Source of the DNA: an uncultured Campylobacter sp. | Lineage (GTDB): Bacteria > Campylobacterota > Campylobacteria > Campylobacterales > Campylobacteraceae | DNA: 64,000 nucleotides | Assembly: GCF_938017775.1 (NCBI RefSeq) | Contig: NZ_CALIIU010000033.1 | Coordinates: 1 to 64,000, forward strand | Reading direction: 5' to 3' | Shown: piece by piece, positions 27,908 through 36,644 of the stretch | How positions within the stretch are numbered: position 1 is the stretch's first letter | How the letters are laid out: each line of letters starts with the position of its first letter | Program-made: the position numbers and the translations under genes | The notes under the pieces: generated by a model | Told to the model about the DNA's origin: nothing | Database searches by the model: none | Seen by the model: only the letters and a program-made list of their open reading frames with translations

Positions 27908-28000
27908 TTTTCGAGGCGCGGATCTCGGCGAGTAAAATTTGAGCTAAAATTTAAAAATTTAACTTTAAATTTGAACATAAAAAATTAAGGTGAAGTATTT
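27908..28000. repeat. Imperfect direct repeat, copy 1
   Basis: It reads TTTTCGAGGCGCGGATCTCG at its start and ends in AAGGTGAAGTAT. It matches 28069-28161 over about 93 bases at an offset of 161, with roughly 80% identity by eye. Confidence 0.65.
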
Positions 28001-28068
28001 TTACGTCAGACGAGGCAGCGGCGAACGAGGCGAGGGAGCGGGTTCGGTCGTCCGTGACCGATTTGACA

Positions 28069-28161
28069 TTTTCAAGATGCAGGTCTCGGTGAATAAAATT
28101 TGAGCCAAAATTTATAAATTTGACTTCAAATTTGAGTGCAAAAAAAGTCAAGGCGAAGTAT
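28069..28161. repeat. Imperfect direct repeat, copy 2
   Basis: The second copy begins TTTTCAAGATGCAGGTCTCG and ends CAAGGCGAAGTAT. The spacer between the copies is GC-rich and unrelated. Confidence 0.65.
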
Positions 28162-28187
28162 CGCGAGACGGATTTAAGGGTTGCGAC

Positions 28188-28239
28188 GTAAAAATTTAGC
28201 GTGGGCTGGACAAGGTAGTCCGCCGAGCTAAATTTTTAC
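28188..28239. terminator. Inverted repeat between convergent genes
   Basis: GTAAAAATTTAGC (28188-28200) is perfectly complementary to GCTAAATTTTTAC (28227-28239) across a 26-base loop. It sits downstream of the response regulator and could end transcription from both sides. Confidence 0.5.
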
Positions 28240-28283
28240 TAGCTCCGTTAAAGACGCTCGCGAGGCAAGCCGCAAAGTTAAAT

Positions 28284-28964
28284 TTACTCGCCGCTTAATA
28301 AGATGTATCCGCTTTCACTGATATTTTTAAATTTAACCCCCAGCTCCCGCTTTAGCCTCAGCACGACGTTTTGTATCGCGCCTTTGCTCGTTTGCTCGCC
28401 CTCATAGACGAACTCCTCGATCATCTCGTAGCTCACGAGCTTGTTTAAGTTGTACGCAAAGAGCCAAAAAAGCTTGTTTTGCAAAAATGAGAGATAAATT
28501 TCTTCGCCGTTTTTGTAGATCTTTTCTTTGGCGAGATTTATGCTCGTTTGCGGGCTTAAGCGCACGAGCTTTTCGTCCTTTTCGTAGGTCAGAGCCACTA
28601 GTAGGCGGTGCAGCGCCGTGATATCGACCGGCTTTTTTAGAAAAGACGCCGCGCCGTGCTCGATGCTTTTGATGAGATTGTCGTCGGTGTCGTAGGAGGT
28701 AAAGACGATAAATTTTTGCACGGGCTTGATGCGTATCATCTCCTTCATCATCTCAAAGCCGTTCATCGCGGGCATGTGGATGTCGGTGATGACGATGGCG
28801 GGGGCTAGCTTTTTAAAGCGCTCCAGCCCCTCCAACCCGTCGCCCGCGCCCCAGACGCTTAGGCAGTATGGCTTAAGCCCGCCTATTAGCAGCTCCCTTG
28901 CGATCTCGTCGTCTTCGACGATGAGGACGCTCAGGTCTTTAAGTAGCCTCAAATGCTCTTGCAT
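28284..28964 (-). CDS. OmpR-type two-component response regulator
   Basis: The 226-residue protein has a receiver domain with the acidic pocket Asp18/Asp19, the phospho-acceptor Asp61 in ITDIHMP, a Thr/Ser at 89-90 and the conserved Lys in LKKP near 111. A winged-helix DNA-binding domain follows from about residue 135 to the end. The gene starts one base after the kinase gene ends, so the two form a unit. Placed between two arylsulfotransferase modules, it may control them; that is inference. Confidence 0.92.
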   Translation of the reverse strand: MQEHLRLLKDLSVLIVEDDEIARELLIGGLKPYCLSVWGAGDGLEGLERFKKLAPAIVITDIHMPAMNGFEMMKEMIRIKPVQKFIVFTSYDTDDNLIKSIEHGAASFLKKPVDITALHRLLVALTYEKDEKLVRLSPQTSINLAKEKIYKNGEEIYLSFLQNKLFWLFAYNLNKLVSYEMIEEFVYEGEQTSKGAIQNVVLRLKRELGVKFKNISESGYILLSGE

Positions 28965-28965
28965 C

Positions 28966-30615
28966 TCACTCCTTTAAATTTGTCTCAAAGCTCAGCTCAA
29001 ACGTCGTCGGATCGCCCGCGCTTAGCAGTTTGATGTCGCCTGCGAGCTTCTCGTTTGCTAGCTTTTTGCCAAAATACAGCCCGATGCCGCTTCCTTGCTT
29101 TTTGGTGGTTTTTGGCTGGGTTAAAATTTTATCCCGCAGCTCTCTGCTCACGCCGCTGCCGTAGTCCGTGACGGCTATTTTGCACGTGCCGTTTTCAAAT
29201 TTGACGTCCAAAAAAATCTGCCGCTTGGCGATCTCGTCTTTATATCGCTCCACGACCGCGTCCTTGGCGTTGTGTATGAGGATGAGTAAAATTTGCTGCA
29301 CGATGCCCATCCGCTGGGTAGCCTCTTCGTCTTGAAACTCGCGCAGGCTTACCGCGACGTTTGCTTTGCTAAGCTCGGTGTGCATTAGCTTTAGTAGGTC
29401 TTTTATGCAGCGTTGCACGCTAAATTTTTGCGGACTGTCGCTGCTTTTATAAAAATTTCTAAAAATCTCGATCGTATCGCTCAAAAGCACGGTCGCAGCC
29501 TGCCCTTTTTGCAGCATATGCTCTAGCGTCGCGGCGTCTAGCTTGCCGTCCTTTTGCAGCATGAGTAGGCTTGAGATCATCAAATTTAGCGAATTAACCG
29601 GCTGGATAAACTGATGATTTATGCCGCTGATTAGCTCGCCCGCCTCGCTCATACGAGCTTTGTGCTTGAGCAGGGCCTCGTAGTCGTCTTGCAGGTTTTT
29701 GATTTTTGAGTACATAAAGTTATGGAGGAAATTTGCCACCAGCGCCAGCGCCGCGAATGCAAAAAGCAGTGTAAGGGCGTTTTTTAGCGCGGAGTTAAGC
29801 AGCGCGGCGAGCTCCTTTTCGTTATCCGTACCTGCGCCTATAAACCAGTTTAGCGTGGGGATCTCGGCGACGGAGATGAAATTTGAGCCGATATTTAGGC
29901 TCGTGATGTCTTCGTCTCTCAGGAAAAGCTCTTTAAATTTATCCTCGATCTGCTTTTTTAGCGACGCGTCCTTCATCGGCGTTAAAATTTCGCCGCCGTG
30001 AGTTACGATAAAGGCGTAGGAATCGGGCGCGAGTTTAAATTTTTCCATATTTTTTAGTATGTTTTGCAGCTTCACTACGCCGCAAAGTACCCCCGCAAAC
30101 GAGCCGCCGTCCAGTACGGGCACGCATAAATTTAGCGTCGGCTCGCCTAAAATTTTATGGCGCTGCATAAAATTTACCGTGGGCGCTAGCGTGCTTTTGG
30201 TCTCCTCAAACCACACAAGCCCCGTGCGAAGGTTCTTTGGCATCGCCTCGTCGCCCTCTAGCTCCTTGCCGTCTACGAAAATTTCTCCGTCCTCGCGCAA
30301 AAACTGCAAAGCGTCAAATTCCGCGGAGTTTTCTTTAAAAAGACGTATGAAGCCGCCGAGCTTCTCGTCGTCTCGTATCGCGCCTGCGTTTTGCATAAAT
30401 TTAGCCGCGCGCACCAGAGAGTGCAGCCGCTCATCCAGCCAAAACGAGAAATTCCCGACCATATTTTCGCTAGCGGCGATCTTGTTTTTATCCGCGAGCG
30501 CCGTGATCTGCGCCTTGGCGTCCTCGTAGTTTTTCACGCCCAAAAGCACCACGAAAAGGCTCGCGAAAATGATGATGAAGTAAATTTTAAAATTATGCTC
30601 GCGTAAGGCTCTCAT
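28966..30615 (-). CDS. Membrane sensor histidine kinase with a periplasmic Cache-like domain
   Basis: The 549-residue protein has a first membrane helix at about residues 10-27, a periplasmic sensor region of about 250 residues with a dCache-like layout, and a second helix near 285-305. It has a dimerisation domain with the H-box SGINHQFIQP (phospho-His near 340), an N-box ILIHNAKDAV, and G-boxes DYGSGV and GSGIGLYFGKKLA. The sensor domain probably binds a small ligand; a phenolic or sulfated compound is an attractive guess given the neighbours. The promoter would lie in the 40-base gap next to the dsbI terminator. Confidence 0.92.
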   Translation of the reverse strand: MRALREHNFKIYFIIIFASLFVVLLGVKNYEDAKAQITALADKNKIAASENMVGNFSFWLDERLHSLVRAAKFMQNAGAIRDDEKLGGFIRLFKENSAEFDALQFLREDGEIFVDGKELEGDEAMPKNLRTGLVWFEETKSTLAPTVNFMQRHKILGEPTLNLCVPVLDGGSFAGVLCGVVKLQNILKNMEKFKLAPDSYAFIVTHGGEILTPMKDASLKKQIEDKFKELFLRDEDITSLNIGSNFISVAEIPTLNWFIGAGTDNEKELAALLNSALKNALTLLFAFAALALVANFLHNFMYSKIKNLQDDYEALLKHKARMSEAGELISGINHQFIQPVNSLNLMISSLLMLQKDGKLDAATLEHMLQKGQAATVLLSDTIEIFRNFYKSSDSPQKFSVQRCIKDLLKLMHTELSKANVAVSLREFQDEEATQRMGIVQQILLILIHNAKDAVVERYKDEIAKRQIFLDVKFENGTCKIAVTDYGSGVSRELRDKILTQPKTTKKQGSGIGLYFGKKLANEKLAGDIKLLSAGDPTTFELSFETNLKE

Positions 30616-30630
30616 ACGGCGAGTATAGCA

Positions 30631-30656
30631 AAATCGGTCTAAATTTAGACCGATTT
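30631..30656 (-). terminator. Perfect 26-base palindrome ending the dsbL-dsbI unit
   Basis: AAATCGGTCTAAA pairs perfectly with TTTAGACCGATTT. On the minus strand it directly follows the dsbI stop and runs into TTTTGCT, as a terminator does. It also sits just upstream of the kinase gene. Confidence 0.7.
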
Positions 30657-31278
30657 AAGCTTTTTTCAGAGTTAAAATTTTGCAAATAAACATCGCGGCG
30701 AGCACGACGAAGCAGACTCCAAAGCCGATCAGCGTGCAGTCGGCCATCGACATAAATTTGCTTGAGGGGATCAGGTACCAGCCGTCTTGATAAAGATCGA
30801 CTAAATACTTCTGAAAGCCGTCTAGCGTGATGCCGTCTGGAACCATCGGATTATCGTATCCGCAGTCGCCAGTAGGCAAGAACCAATCGGGCGCCCACCG
30901 CTCAAGCGGCAGACCGAATGGATAGTGCGGCTCGGTCGAGCAGCCCTGCACGCCGAACGGATCGTCTCCGTGTACGGCGCCGTGGATTTTGATTAGTTTG
31001 GCGCTATACATTATGCCCTGGATCGCGCCCCAAAAGGCTAGCAGGTAGCCTGCCGCGGCGAGGAGTAAATTTTTAGGATTTATGATCGCCACAAGGCCTC
31101 CCAGTGCCATGCACAAAAAGGCAAAGCGGATATAGACGCACTGCTCGCAAGGCGGCATATAGACGTAGTTTTGAAACAGCGAGTGCGCCAGCACCACGAG
31201 TCCGACGCTCACTGCTACGAGGATCGCCCACGGCAGACGGCTGTCTGCGAATTTTGCTATTTTTTCCGCAAATTTCAT
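30655..31278 (-). CDS. dsbI: DsbB-family membrane quinone:thiol oxidoreductase (DsbI-like)
   Basis: The 207-residue protein has four membrane helices and the redox pair C44-E-Q-C47 in the first periplasmic loop. The second periplasmic loop carries two more Cys (about residues 110 and 134), as in DsbB/DsbI, and is extended. It reoxidises DsbA-type proteins and passes electrons to quinones. It lies 8 bases downstream of the second dsbL gene. It is the only DsbB-type gene in the window and may serve both oxidases. Confidence 0.92.
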   Translation of the reverse strand: MKFAEKIAKFADSRLPWAILVAVSVGLVVLAHSLFQNYVYMPPCEQCVYIRFAFLCMALGGLVAIINPKNLLLAAAGYLLAFWGAIQGIMYSAKLIKIHGAVHGDDPFGVQGCSTEPHYPFGLPLERWAPDWFLPTGDCGYDNPMVPDGITLDGFQKYLVDLYQDGWYLIPSSKFMSMADCTLIGFGVCFVVLAAMFICKILTLKKA

Positions 31279-31286
31279 GCCGCGCC

Positions 31287-31943
31287 CTATTTTTTAAGCA
31301 GCTCTTCAATTAGCTGCGCCATGCCGTCGATAGAGCTGATGGACTTCGTCATGATGAGGTATTTGCCGTTTACGACAAACGCCGGTACGCCTTGGATTTT
31401 CGCTACGTCGTAGCTCTCGTCCCATTTTTTAAGTAGTTCGGCGACTTTTGGATCCTCTAGCTTTTTTTGATAGTCCGCTTCGCTAATGCCCGCCGCATCA
31501 AGCCCGGTCTTTAAAAACGCGGCCTCGTCCTTGCCGTCGCTCCAGCGCTGCTTTTGATCGTGATAGGCCTTGTAGTAGGCAAATTTAGCCTTTTTAAACA
31601 GCGAGTTTTCATCTAGCAGGCTTACGCCTTTTTCCTCGTCCATCACGGCTAAGACGGCAAAAATTTTACTCGCTGCCTCGCCGTATTCGCCTTTGGTTTT
31701 TAGATGAAACGGCACGTATTTTAGCCCCGCGACCTTTTCTACGACCTTCGGCGTGACGGTTTTGTCGTATTTGTAGCAAAACGGGCATGCGTAGCTAAAG
31801 ACCTTAACTAGCGTGTTTTGCTCCACGGGCAGCGGCTTTTGCAGCTTTACGTAGTCTTCGCCCTCGGTAAATGCTGACGCGCTAAGGGCGCCAAACATCG
31901 CGACTGCTAGAAAGCCTTTGCTAAATTTAGAAAGCAGGTTCAT
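31287..31943 (-). CDS. dsbL: DsbA-family thiol oxidase (DsbL-like), second copy
   Basis: The 218-residue protein has a signal peptide (to about residue 24), the active site C53-P-F-C56 and a cis-Pro loop QGVPAFVV near residue 185. It is paralogous to 27129-27779. The change from CPHC to CPFC alters the usual redox tuning position, so the two copies may differ in oxidising power. It is divergent from the second assT with a shared 230-base promoter region, and upstream of dsbI in the same operon. Confidence 0.92.
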   Translation of the reverse strand: MNLLSKFSKGFLAVAMFGALSASAFTEGEDYVKLQKPLPVEQNTLVKVFSYACPFCYKYDKTVTPKVVEKVAGLKYVPFHLKTKGEYGEAASKIFAVLAVMDEEKGVSLLDENSLFKKAKFAYYKAYHDQKQRWSDGKDEAAFLKTGLDAAGISEADYQKKLEDPKVAELLKKWDESYDVAKIQGVPAFVVNGKYLIMTKSISSIDGMAQLIEELLKK

Positions 31944-32177
31944 GGAGTGCTCCTTAAAATGATTTTGTTTGCGTTAATTTTATACCTTTTCGCCGCCGCA
32001 GAACTCACGCTAAGATAAATTTTAGATTAAATTCGTAAAATTTGGGCTAAATTTTAGCGGAAAGTATAAAAAATTGAATTATTTTTTGTAATTAAGCAAG
32101 TTTTAATAAACGCGTGATTTCTACGTTAGCGAGGTTGATTAAAATTACGGTATCAAATCAATTCAAAGGAGAATAAG

Positions 32178-34025
32178 ATGAAGCGAACTCTTTCTTCATT
32201 TGCGCTAGCTGCGGCGTTACTCGGCGGTCTAAGCACGGCTGCGCTCGCTATCGGCGGACCTAGCGGCGCGCACATAGACTACGCCGTCCCGGGCAAGATT
32301 GGCGAAGTAGTCGTAAACCCATACGACATCGCGCCTCTAACGGCGGTGATCAAAAACGGCGGCTACACGCTAGCAAACGCGAAAGTCACTATCGTGCCGA
32401 AACCTGACGGTCAGACGATCAGCTATAAGGTCGCCGACAAGCACCTTCGCACGCACGGTGGAATCCCCGTTTTTGGGCTCTACCCCGACTATCAAAACAC
32501 CGTCGAGGTCGAGTACGATAAAATTTATAAGGGCCAAACCGAGCACGTAAAAGAAAGCTATAAAATTTACGCTCCGGCGATTTATCTAGAGAGCTCGGGC
32601 ATGCCGTCTCAAAAGGGCGCGCTGTTTGATAAAATCGAAGTCGTAAAGGCTCCGAGCGCCAAATTTGCCAATCGCCTCTACTACGTAAATAACTTCGTAA
32701 ACAAAACCGGCAAGGGCACCAAAGTCGTGTGGAACAACCCCGCAGGCGGCGCGATCGAGTGGAACTACAGCCCGAACAACTTCATCCTTGACACCAAGGG
32801 CGAAGTACGTTGGTATCTGGAGCCGAGTAAAATTTACGACCTCAAACAGCCTTTTTCTGCGGGCGTCATGATGGGCTTTAAGCAAAACGACGACGGCGCG
32901 ATGACGTGGGGATATGGCCAAAGATACGCCAAATACGACATAATGGGACGAGAAATCTTTAACCGCGAGCTGCCTGCGGGTTACAACGACTTCTCGCACT
33001 CTATGGACGTGGCGCAAAACGGGCATTATTTCCTCCGCGCGGCAAACGCCAACTATAAACGCGCCGACGGTAAAAACGTCCGCACCGTGCGCGATGTCAT
33101 CGTCGAGGTCGATCGCGACGGCAACGTCGTGGATGATTTTAGGCTGTATGAAATTTTAGATCCGTATCGCGACATCGTGCTAAAAACTCTCGATCAGGGC
33201 GCGGTGTGCCTAAATATCGACGCTAGCAAGGCTGGTCACACCGCGAGCACGGACGAGCTAGCCGCGATGGATACGAACGAAAAATGGGGCGACATCGTGG
33301 GCTCTGGCCCTGGACGCAACTGGGCGCACGTAAATAGCGTGGATTATGATCCAAGCGACGATAGCATCATCATCTCCAGCCGCCACCAAGACGCCGTCAT
33401 CAAGATCGGCCGCGACAAAAAAGTCAAGTGGATAATGGGCGCGCACAAAGGCTGGAAAGATCAGTTTAAGGGCTACTTGCTCCAGCCTGTAGATAAAGAC
33501 GGCAAAAAGATCGTCTGCGAGGACGAGTACTCAAAATGCCCGGGCTACGAGAGCGAAAAGGGCGGATTTGACTGGCAGTGGACGCAGCATACGGCATTTC
33601 GCATCGATAGCAAGTCTAAAAAGGGCGTAGTGTATCTAACCGTCTTTGACAACGGCGACACCCGCGGCATGGAGCAGCCTGCGATGGCGGGTATGAAATA
33701 CTCCCGCGCGGTCGTTTATAAAATCGACGAGAATGCCAAGACCGTCGAGCAGGTCTGGGAATACGGCAAACAGCGCGGTAGCGAGTGGTACAGCTCGGTC
33801 ACATCGCTCGCGCAGTATCAAGACGACCTAGATAGCGTGATGGTTTACTCTGCGGTCGCGGGTATGCAGTTTGACATCGTCAAAGGCCGTCCGGTCGGCG
33901 TACCTAGCCCGCATATCAACGAGTTTGAATGGGGCGCAAAAGAGCCGTCAATCGAAATCAAAATGACCAACGCGATGGGCTATCAGGCGTTTCCGTTTAG
34001 CCTAGAAAAGGCGTTTGAGAAGTAA
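32178..34025 (+). CDS. assT: Arylsulfate sulfotransferase (AssT), second copy
   Basis: The 615-residue precursor has a signal peptide of about 24 residues (ending AALA). It carries the same active-site signatures as the first copy: GRNWAHVNS (His about 383), SSRHQDAVIKIGR (about 401) and WTQHTAF (His about 470, catalytic). Two Cys flank an insertion of about 10 residues near 455 (IVCEDEYSKC), again suitable for a DsbL-made disulfide. The paralogues differ most at the N-terminus and the C-terminal 40 residues, suggesting different acceptor preference. AAAGGAG precedes the ATG. Confidence 0.94.
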   Translation: MKRTLSSFALAAALLGGLSTAALAIGGPSGAHIDYAVPGKIGEVVVNPYDIAPLTAVIKNGGYTLANAKVTIVPKPDGQTISYKVADKHLRTHGGIPVFGLYPDYQNTVEVEYDKIYKGQTEHVKESYKIYAPAIYLESSGMPSQKGALFDKIEVVKAPSAKFANRLYYVNNFVNKTGKGTKVVWNNPAGGAIEWNYSPNNFILDTKGEVRWYLEPSKIYDLKQPFSAGVMMGFKQNDDGAMTWGYGQRYAKYDIMGREIFNRELPAGYNDFSHSMDVAQNGHYFLRAANANYKRADGKNVRTVRDVIVEVDRDGNVVDDFRLYEILDPYRDIVLKTLDQGAVCLNIDASKAGHTASTDELAAMDTNEKWGDIVGSGPGRNWAHVNSVDYDPSDDSIIISSRHQDAVIKIGRDKKVKWIMGAHKGWKDQFKGYLLQPVDKDGKKIVCEDEYSKCPGYESEKGGFDWQWTQHTAFRIDSKSKKGVVYLTVFDNGDTRGMEQPAMAGMKYSRAVVYKIDENAKTVEQVWEYGKQRGSEWYSSVTSLAQYQDDLDSVMVYSAVAGMQFDIVKGRPVGVPSPHINEFEWGAKEPSIEIKMTNAMGYQAFPFSLEKAFEK

Positions 34026-34039
34026 AATTTTAAAATTTA

Positions 34040-34068
34040 GCGGCCGTATTTCGAGCGCGGCCGCTTTT
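34040..34068 (+). terminator. Terminator after the second assT
   Basis: The stem GCGGCCG (34040-34046) pairs with CGGCCGC (34058-34064), followed by TTTTGTTT. Confidence 0.8.
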
Positions 34069-34369
34069 GTTTAGTTTATGGTCAAATTCTACGCATCTAC
34101 TCGATAGAATTTCATCCGAATTTGCCAAATTTTATCCCTCGGTACGGCAAAATTTAGCCGAAAACATAGCTCTTTGTTCTAGATAAAATTTAATCATGCG
34201 GATTTGCGATTTCGCACTCTGCTAAAATCAATAAGCGTTATTTTGAACAGATAGGTAGCGCACGGTTTGGATGAAATTTGCATGCCGCTTGGGGCAGGGG
34301 ACGATAGGTATGAGGTTAATGCGCCCAAAAGATATTCATGCGGCAAGGCGGCGCAACAAAGGAGAAATA

Positions 34370-34657
34370 GTGGAAAAATCCAGAAAAAAGGAACTCAAAA
34401 AGCTCGCGGCGCAGCGGCAGCGAGATACATTTGAAAAGAGCCTGCCGATGAGTAGGGCGGAGTTTGAGGGGCTATTTGAGTTCTTAGGCGAGGGCTTGGC
34501 GCATCGTGGCTGCGACGGCACGCATAGGCTCACGCTGGAGTTTTTGCGAGCCCGCCGCGCATCGAATGAAGCGGCGGTTTTGGACTTTTGCGAGCAAAAC
34601 GGCGGGTATTGCGATTGCGAAGTTTTAAACAATGTGCAAAATTGCTTTGAGTTTTAG
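34370..34657 (+). CDS. DUF2695 family protein
   Basis: I chose the GTG start at 34370 because AAAGGAG precedes it at ideal spacing; an in-frame ATG 99 bases upstream lacks one. The 95-residue product has a Lys/Arg-rich helical N-terminus. The C-terminal pattern follows: GCDGTHRLTLEFL and NGGYCDCEVLNNV, typical of DUF2695. The conserved Cys and His residues suggest metal binding, but function is unknown for the family. It stands alone between the second assT and menA. Confidence 0.75.
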   Translation: MEKSRKKELKKLAAQRQRDTFEKSLPMSRAEFEGLFEFLGEGLAHRGCDGTHRLTLEFLRARRASNEAAVLDFCEQNGGYCDCEVLNNVQNCFEF

Positions 34658-34732
34658 GGAGCTATGCGCAGGGAGATATGGCTTTGCCCCTGCATCGCAT
34701 TTCGTAAATTTTTACCAGCGCGGCGTTTAAAT

Positions 34733-35635
34733 TTAACTCAGAATTTTTCCGACGAAAAACAGCGCCGACATCGCAAACGTGCAGAGTGCGACGACCTTTA
34801 GTTGCCCGTCGAAGTCGCGACACTCCCGCACTTTCGAGATGAAAAATAGGTGCCAAACAAGCGGCGCAAAGCTAATTACGTAGAGTAGTCTTACGCCCGG
34901 CTCGCCCCGCAAAAACGAGTAGCATAGCATCAGACCCGCTCCGCCCGCGATCAGCGCATAGTGGTAGCGTTTAGCCGCGCGCAGTCCGATACGCACGGGG
35001 ATCGTGCGCTTGCCTTTGAGCGCATCGTTTTGTACGTCGCGCATATTATTTAAATTTAGCACGGCGGTGCTTAGCATCCCGCATGCGCACGCAGGCAGCA
35101 GCAGCGCCGCATCGAGCGAACGCGCGTATAAAAAGTACGAGCCCAGCACGCTAAGTAGCCCAAAAAACAAAAACACGAAAATGTCGCCAAGTCCCTTATA
35201 TCCGTATGCGCCGGCGCCCACGGTGTAGCGGATCGCCGCGTATATCGACGCGCCGCCTAGCGCTAAAAACAGTAGCACGAGATAAAATCGCTCGCCAAAC
35301 GCCAAAACGCTTAGCGCAAGGCTCGAAAATGCCGAAAGCAGCGCCGTAGCGACGATGATGCGCTTCATCTCGGCCACGCTCATCTGCCCCGTTTGTATCG
35401 CGCGGCGCGGCCCCAGCCTGCCATCATCGTCGGTGCCTTTTACCGCGTCGCCATAGTCGTTGGCGTAGTCGCTAAGTACCTGAAACAACAGCGTCGTAAG
35501 CAGCGCCAGTGCGAAAATATCCGCTCTAAATACGCTCGCGCCGTATGCCGCACCGCTACCGAGCAACACGCCCGAGACGCTAAGAGGTATTGATCTGAGG
35601 CGAGCGGATGCGTAAAGGGCCTTTGCGGTTATCAT
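34733..35635 (-). CDS. menA: UbiA-family prenyltransferase, MenA type
   Basis: The 300-residue protein has about eight membrane helices. The first Asp-rich motif lies in NDYGDAVKGTDDDGR, followed by LGPRRAIQTGQMS. The second is in NNMRDVQNDALKGKRT. These are the prenyl-diphosphate and Mg sites. The pattern is that of 1,4-dihydroxy-2-naphthoate polyprenyltransferase in menaquinone synthesis. Campylobacters make menaquinone by the futalosine route, in which the prenylating enzyme is another UbiA member (MqnP), so the exact substrate should be treated as open. Confidence 0.85.
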   Translation of the reverse strand: MITAKALYASARLRSIPLSVSGVLLGSGAAYGASVFRADIFALALLTTLLFQVLSDYANDYGDAVKGTDDDGRLGPRRAIQTGQMSVAEMKRIIVATALLSAFSSLALSVLAFGERFYLVLLFLALGGASIYAAIRYTVGAGAYGYKGLGDIFVFLFFGLLSVLGSYFLYARSLDAALLLPACACGMLSTAVLNLNNMRDVQNDALKGKRTIPVRIGLRAAKRYHYALIAGGAGLMLCYSFLRGEPGVRLLYVISFAPLVWHLFFISKVRECRDFDGQLKVVALCTFAMSALFFVGKILS

Positions 35636-35813
35636 TTTTTTGCCTTTTGTTTTTAAATTTATACGCCGAATTTACGGCGAACCCGAGATAAAATTTAGCG
35701 GAAAAACGCCAAAAATATTATAAATTTAGACTATTCGTAGAGTAAATTTTATTTAAATTCGCCTTTTTAATATAAATAGCGGTAAAATAGAGCCAAAAAT
35801 TTTAGGAATTGTG

Positions 35814-36644
35814 ATGAAAAAAGTTCTTACCGTTCAAGATATATCCTGCGTGGGCAAGGTTTCGCTGACCGTTGCATTGCCGATACTTAGCGCGATGGGG
35901 ATGAGCACGAGCGTGATCCCTACGGCGGTTTTATCGATGCATACTGGCTTTTCGGGCTACACCTTTTGCGATCTAAGCTCTCAAATACGCGCGATCATGG
36001 CGCACTGGAAAGACCGCGGAGTGGTATTTGACGGCATCTACACGGGCTTTTTGGGCTCGGCGGCACAGATCGAGATTATGAGCGAGCTATTTGCGAGCTT
36101 CGGCGGCGCGGGCAAAACTATTTTGGTAGATCCTTGCATGGGCGATAACGGCGTGTTTTATCCAGGCTTTAACGAGGATTTTGCTCGTATGATGGCGCTT
36201 CTGTGCGCTCAAGCCGACATCATTACGCCCAATATCACCGAGGCCTGCGCGATTACAGGCGTGCCGTACCGAGAGGGGGCGGATAGGGATTTCATCATGG
36301 ATCTGCTTGCAAGGCTTCGAGAGCTGGGCGCCAGACAGGTTATTTTAAAGGGCATCGGCTACATCGCCGATCAGTGCGGGGTTTTCAGCTACGATGCGCG
36401 CACGGGCAGGACGAACGAGTATTTTCACGAGCTGCTGCCGGTTAAATTTAACGGTACCGGCGATATTTTCGCCGCCGTAGCCTTCGGCGCAATAATGCGC
36501 GGTAAGTCGCTGGAAACCGCGGTTCGTATCGCTGCAGACTTCGTCGTCAGCACAATCAAAGAGACGATGAGCGACGATGAGCGTAAGGACTACGAAGGGG
36601 TCGATTTTGAGGCAATAATCCCAGAGCTGGTGAGGAAAATCTAA
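35814..36644 (+). CDS. pdxY: Pyridoxamine/pyridoxal kinase (PdxY/PdxK type)
   Basis: The 276-residue ribokinase-fold protein begins KKVLTVQDISCVGKVSL and has a substrate-lid segment GFSGYTFCDL. The ATP/anion-hole motif NGTGDIFAA is near residue 217, supplying the catalytic Asp. It phosphorylates B6 vitamers for pyridoxal phosphate salvage. ATG 35814 is preferred to GTG 35811 for spacing from AGGA. It is monocistronic, followed by 900 bases of repeat-rich non-coding DNA. Confidence 0.88.
   Translation: MKKVLTVQDISCVGKVSLTVALPILSAMGMSTSVIPTAVLSMHTGFSGYTFCDLSSQIRAIMAHWKDRGVVFDGIYTGFLGSAAQIEIMSELFASFGGAGKTILVDPCMGDNGVFYPGFNEDFARMMALLCAQADIITPNITEACAITGVPYREGADRDFIMDLLARLRELGARQVILKGIGYIADQCGVFSYDARTGRTNEYFHELLPVKFNGTGDIFAAVAFGAIMRGKSLETAVRIAADFVVSTIKETMSDDERKDYEGVDFEAIIPELVRKI

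Larger units (their letters stand above)
27780..28187. other. Intergenic region with a long imperfect duplication
   Basis: No gene is seen. It contains two about 93-base imperfect copies, 27908-28000 and 28069-28161, described separately. Convergent ends of the oxidase and response-regulator genes flank it. Confidence 0.6.

Noticed and set aside
34733..35635. Calling the prenyltransferase MqnP from the futalosine route
   Set aside because: The Asp-rich and LGPRRAIQTG motifs fit MenA better; the substrate cannot be decided from sequence alone, so the MenA-type label with a caveat was kept.
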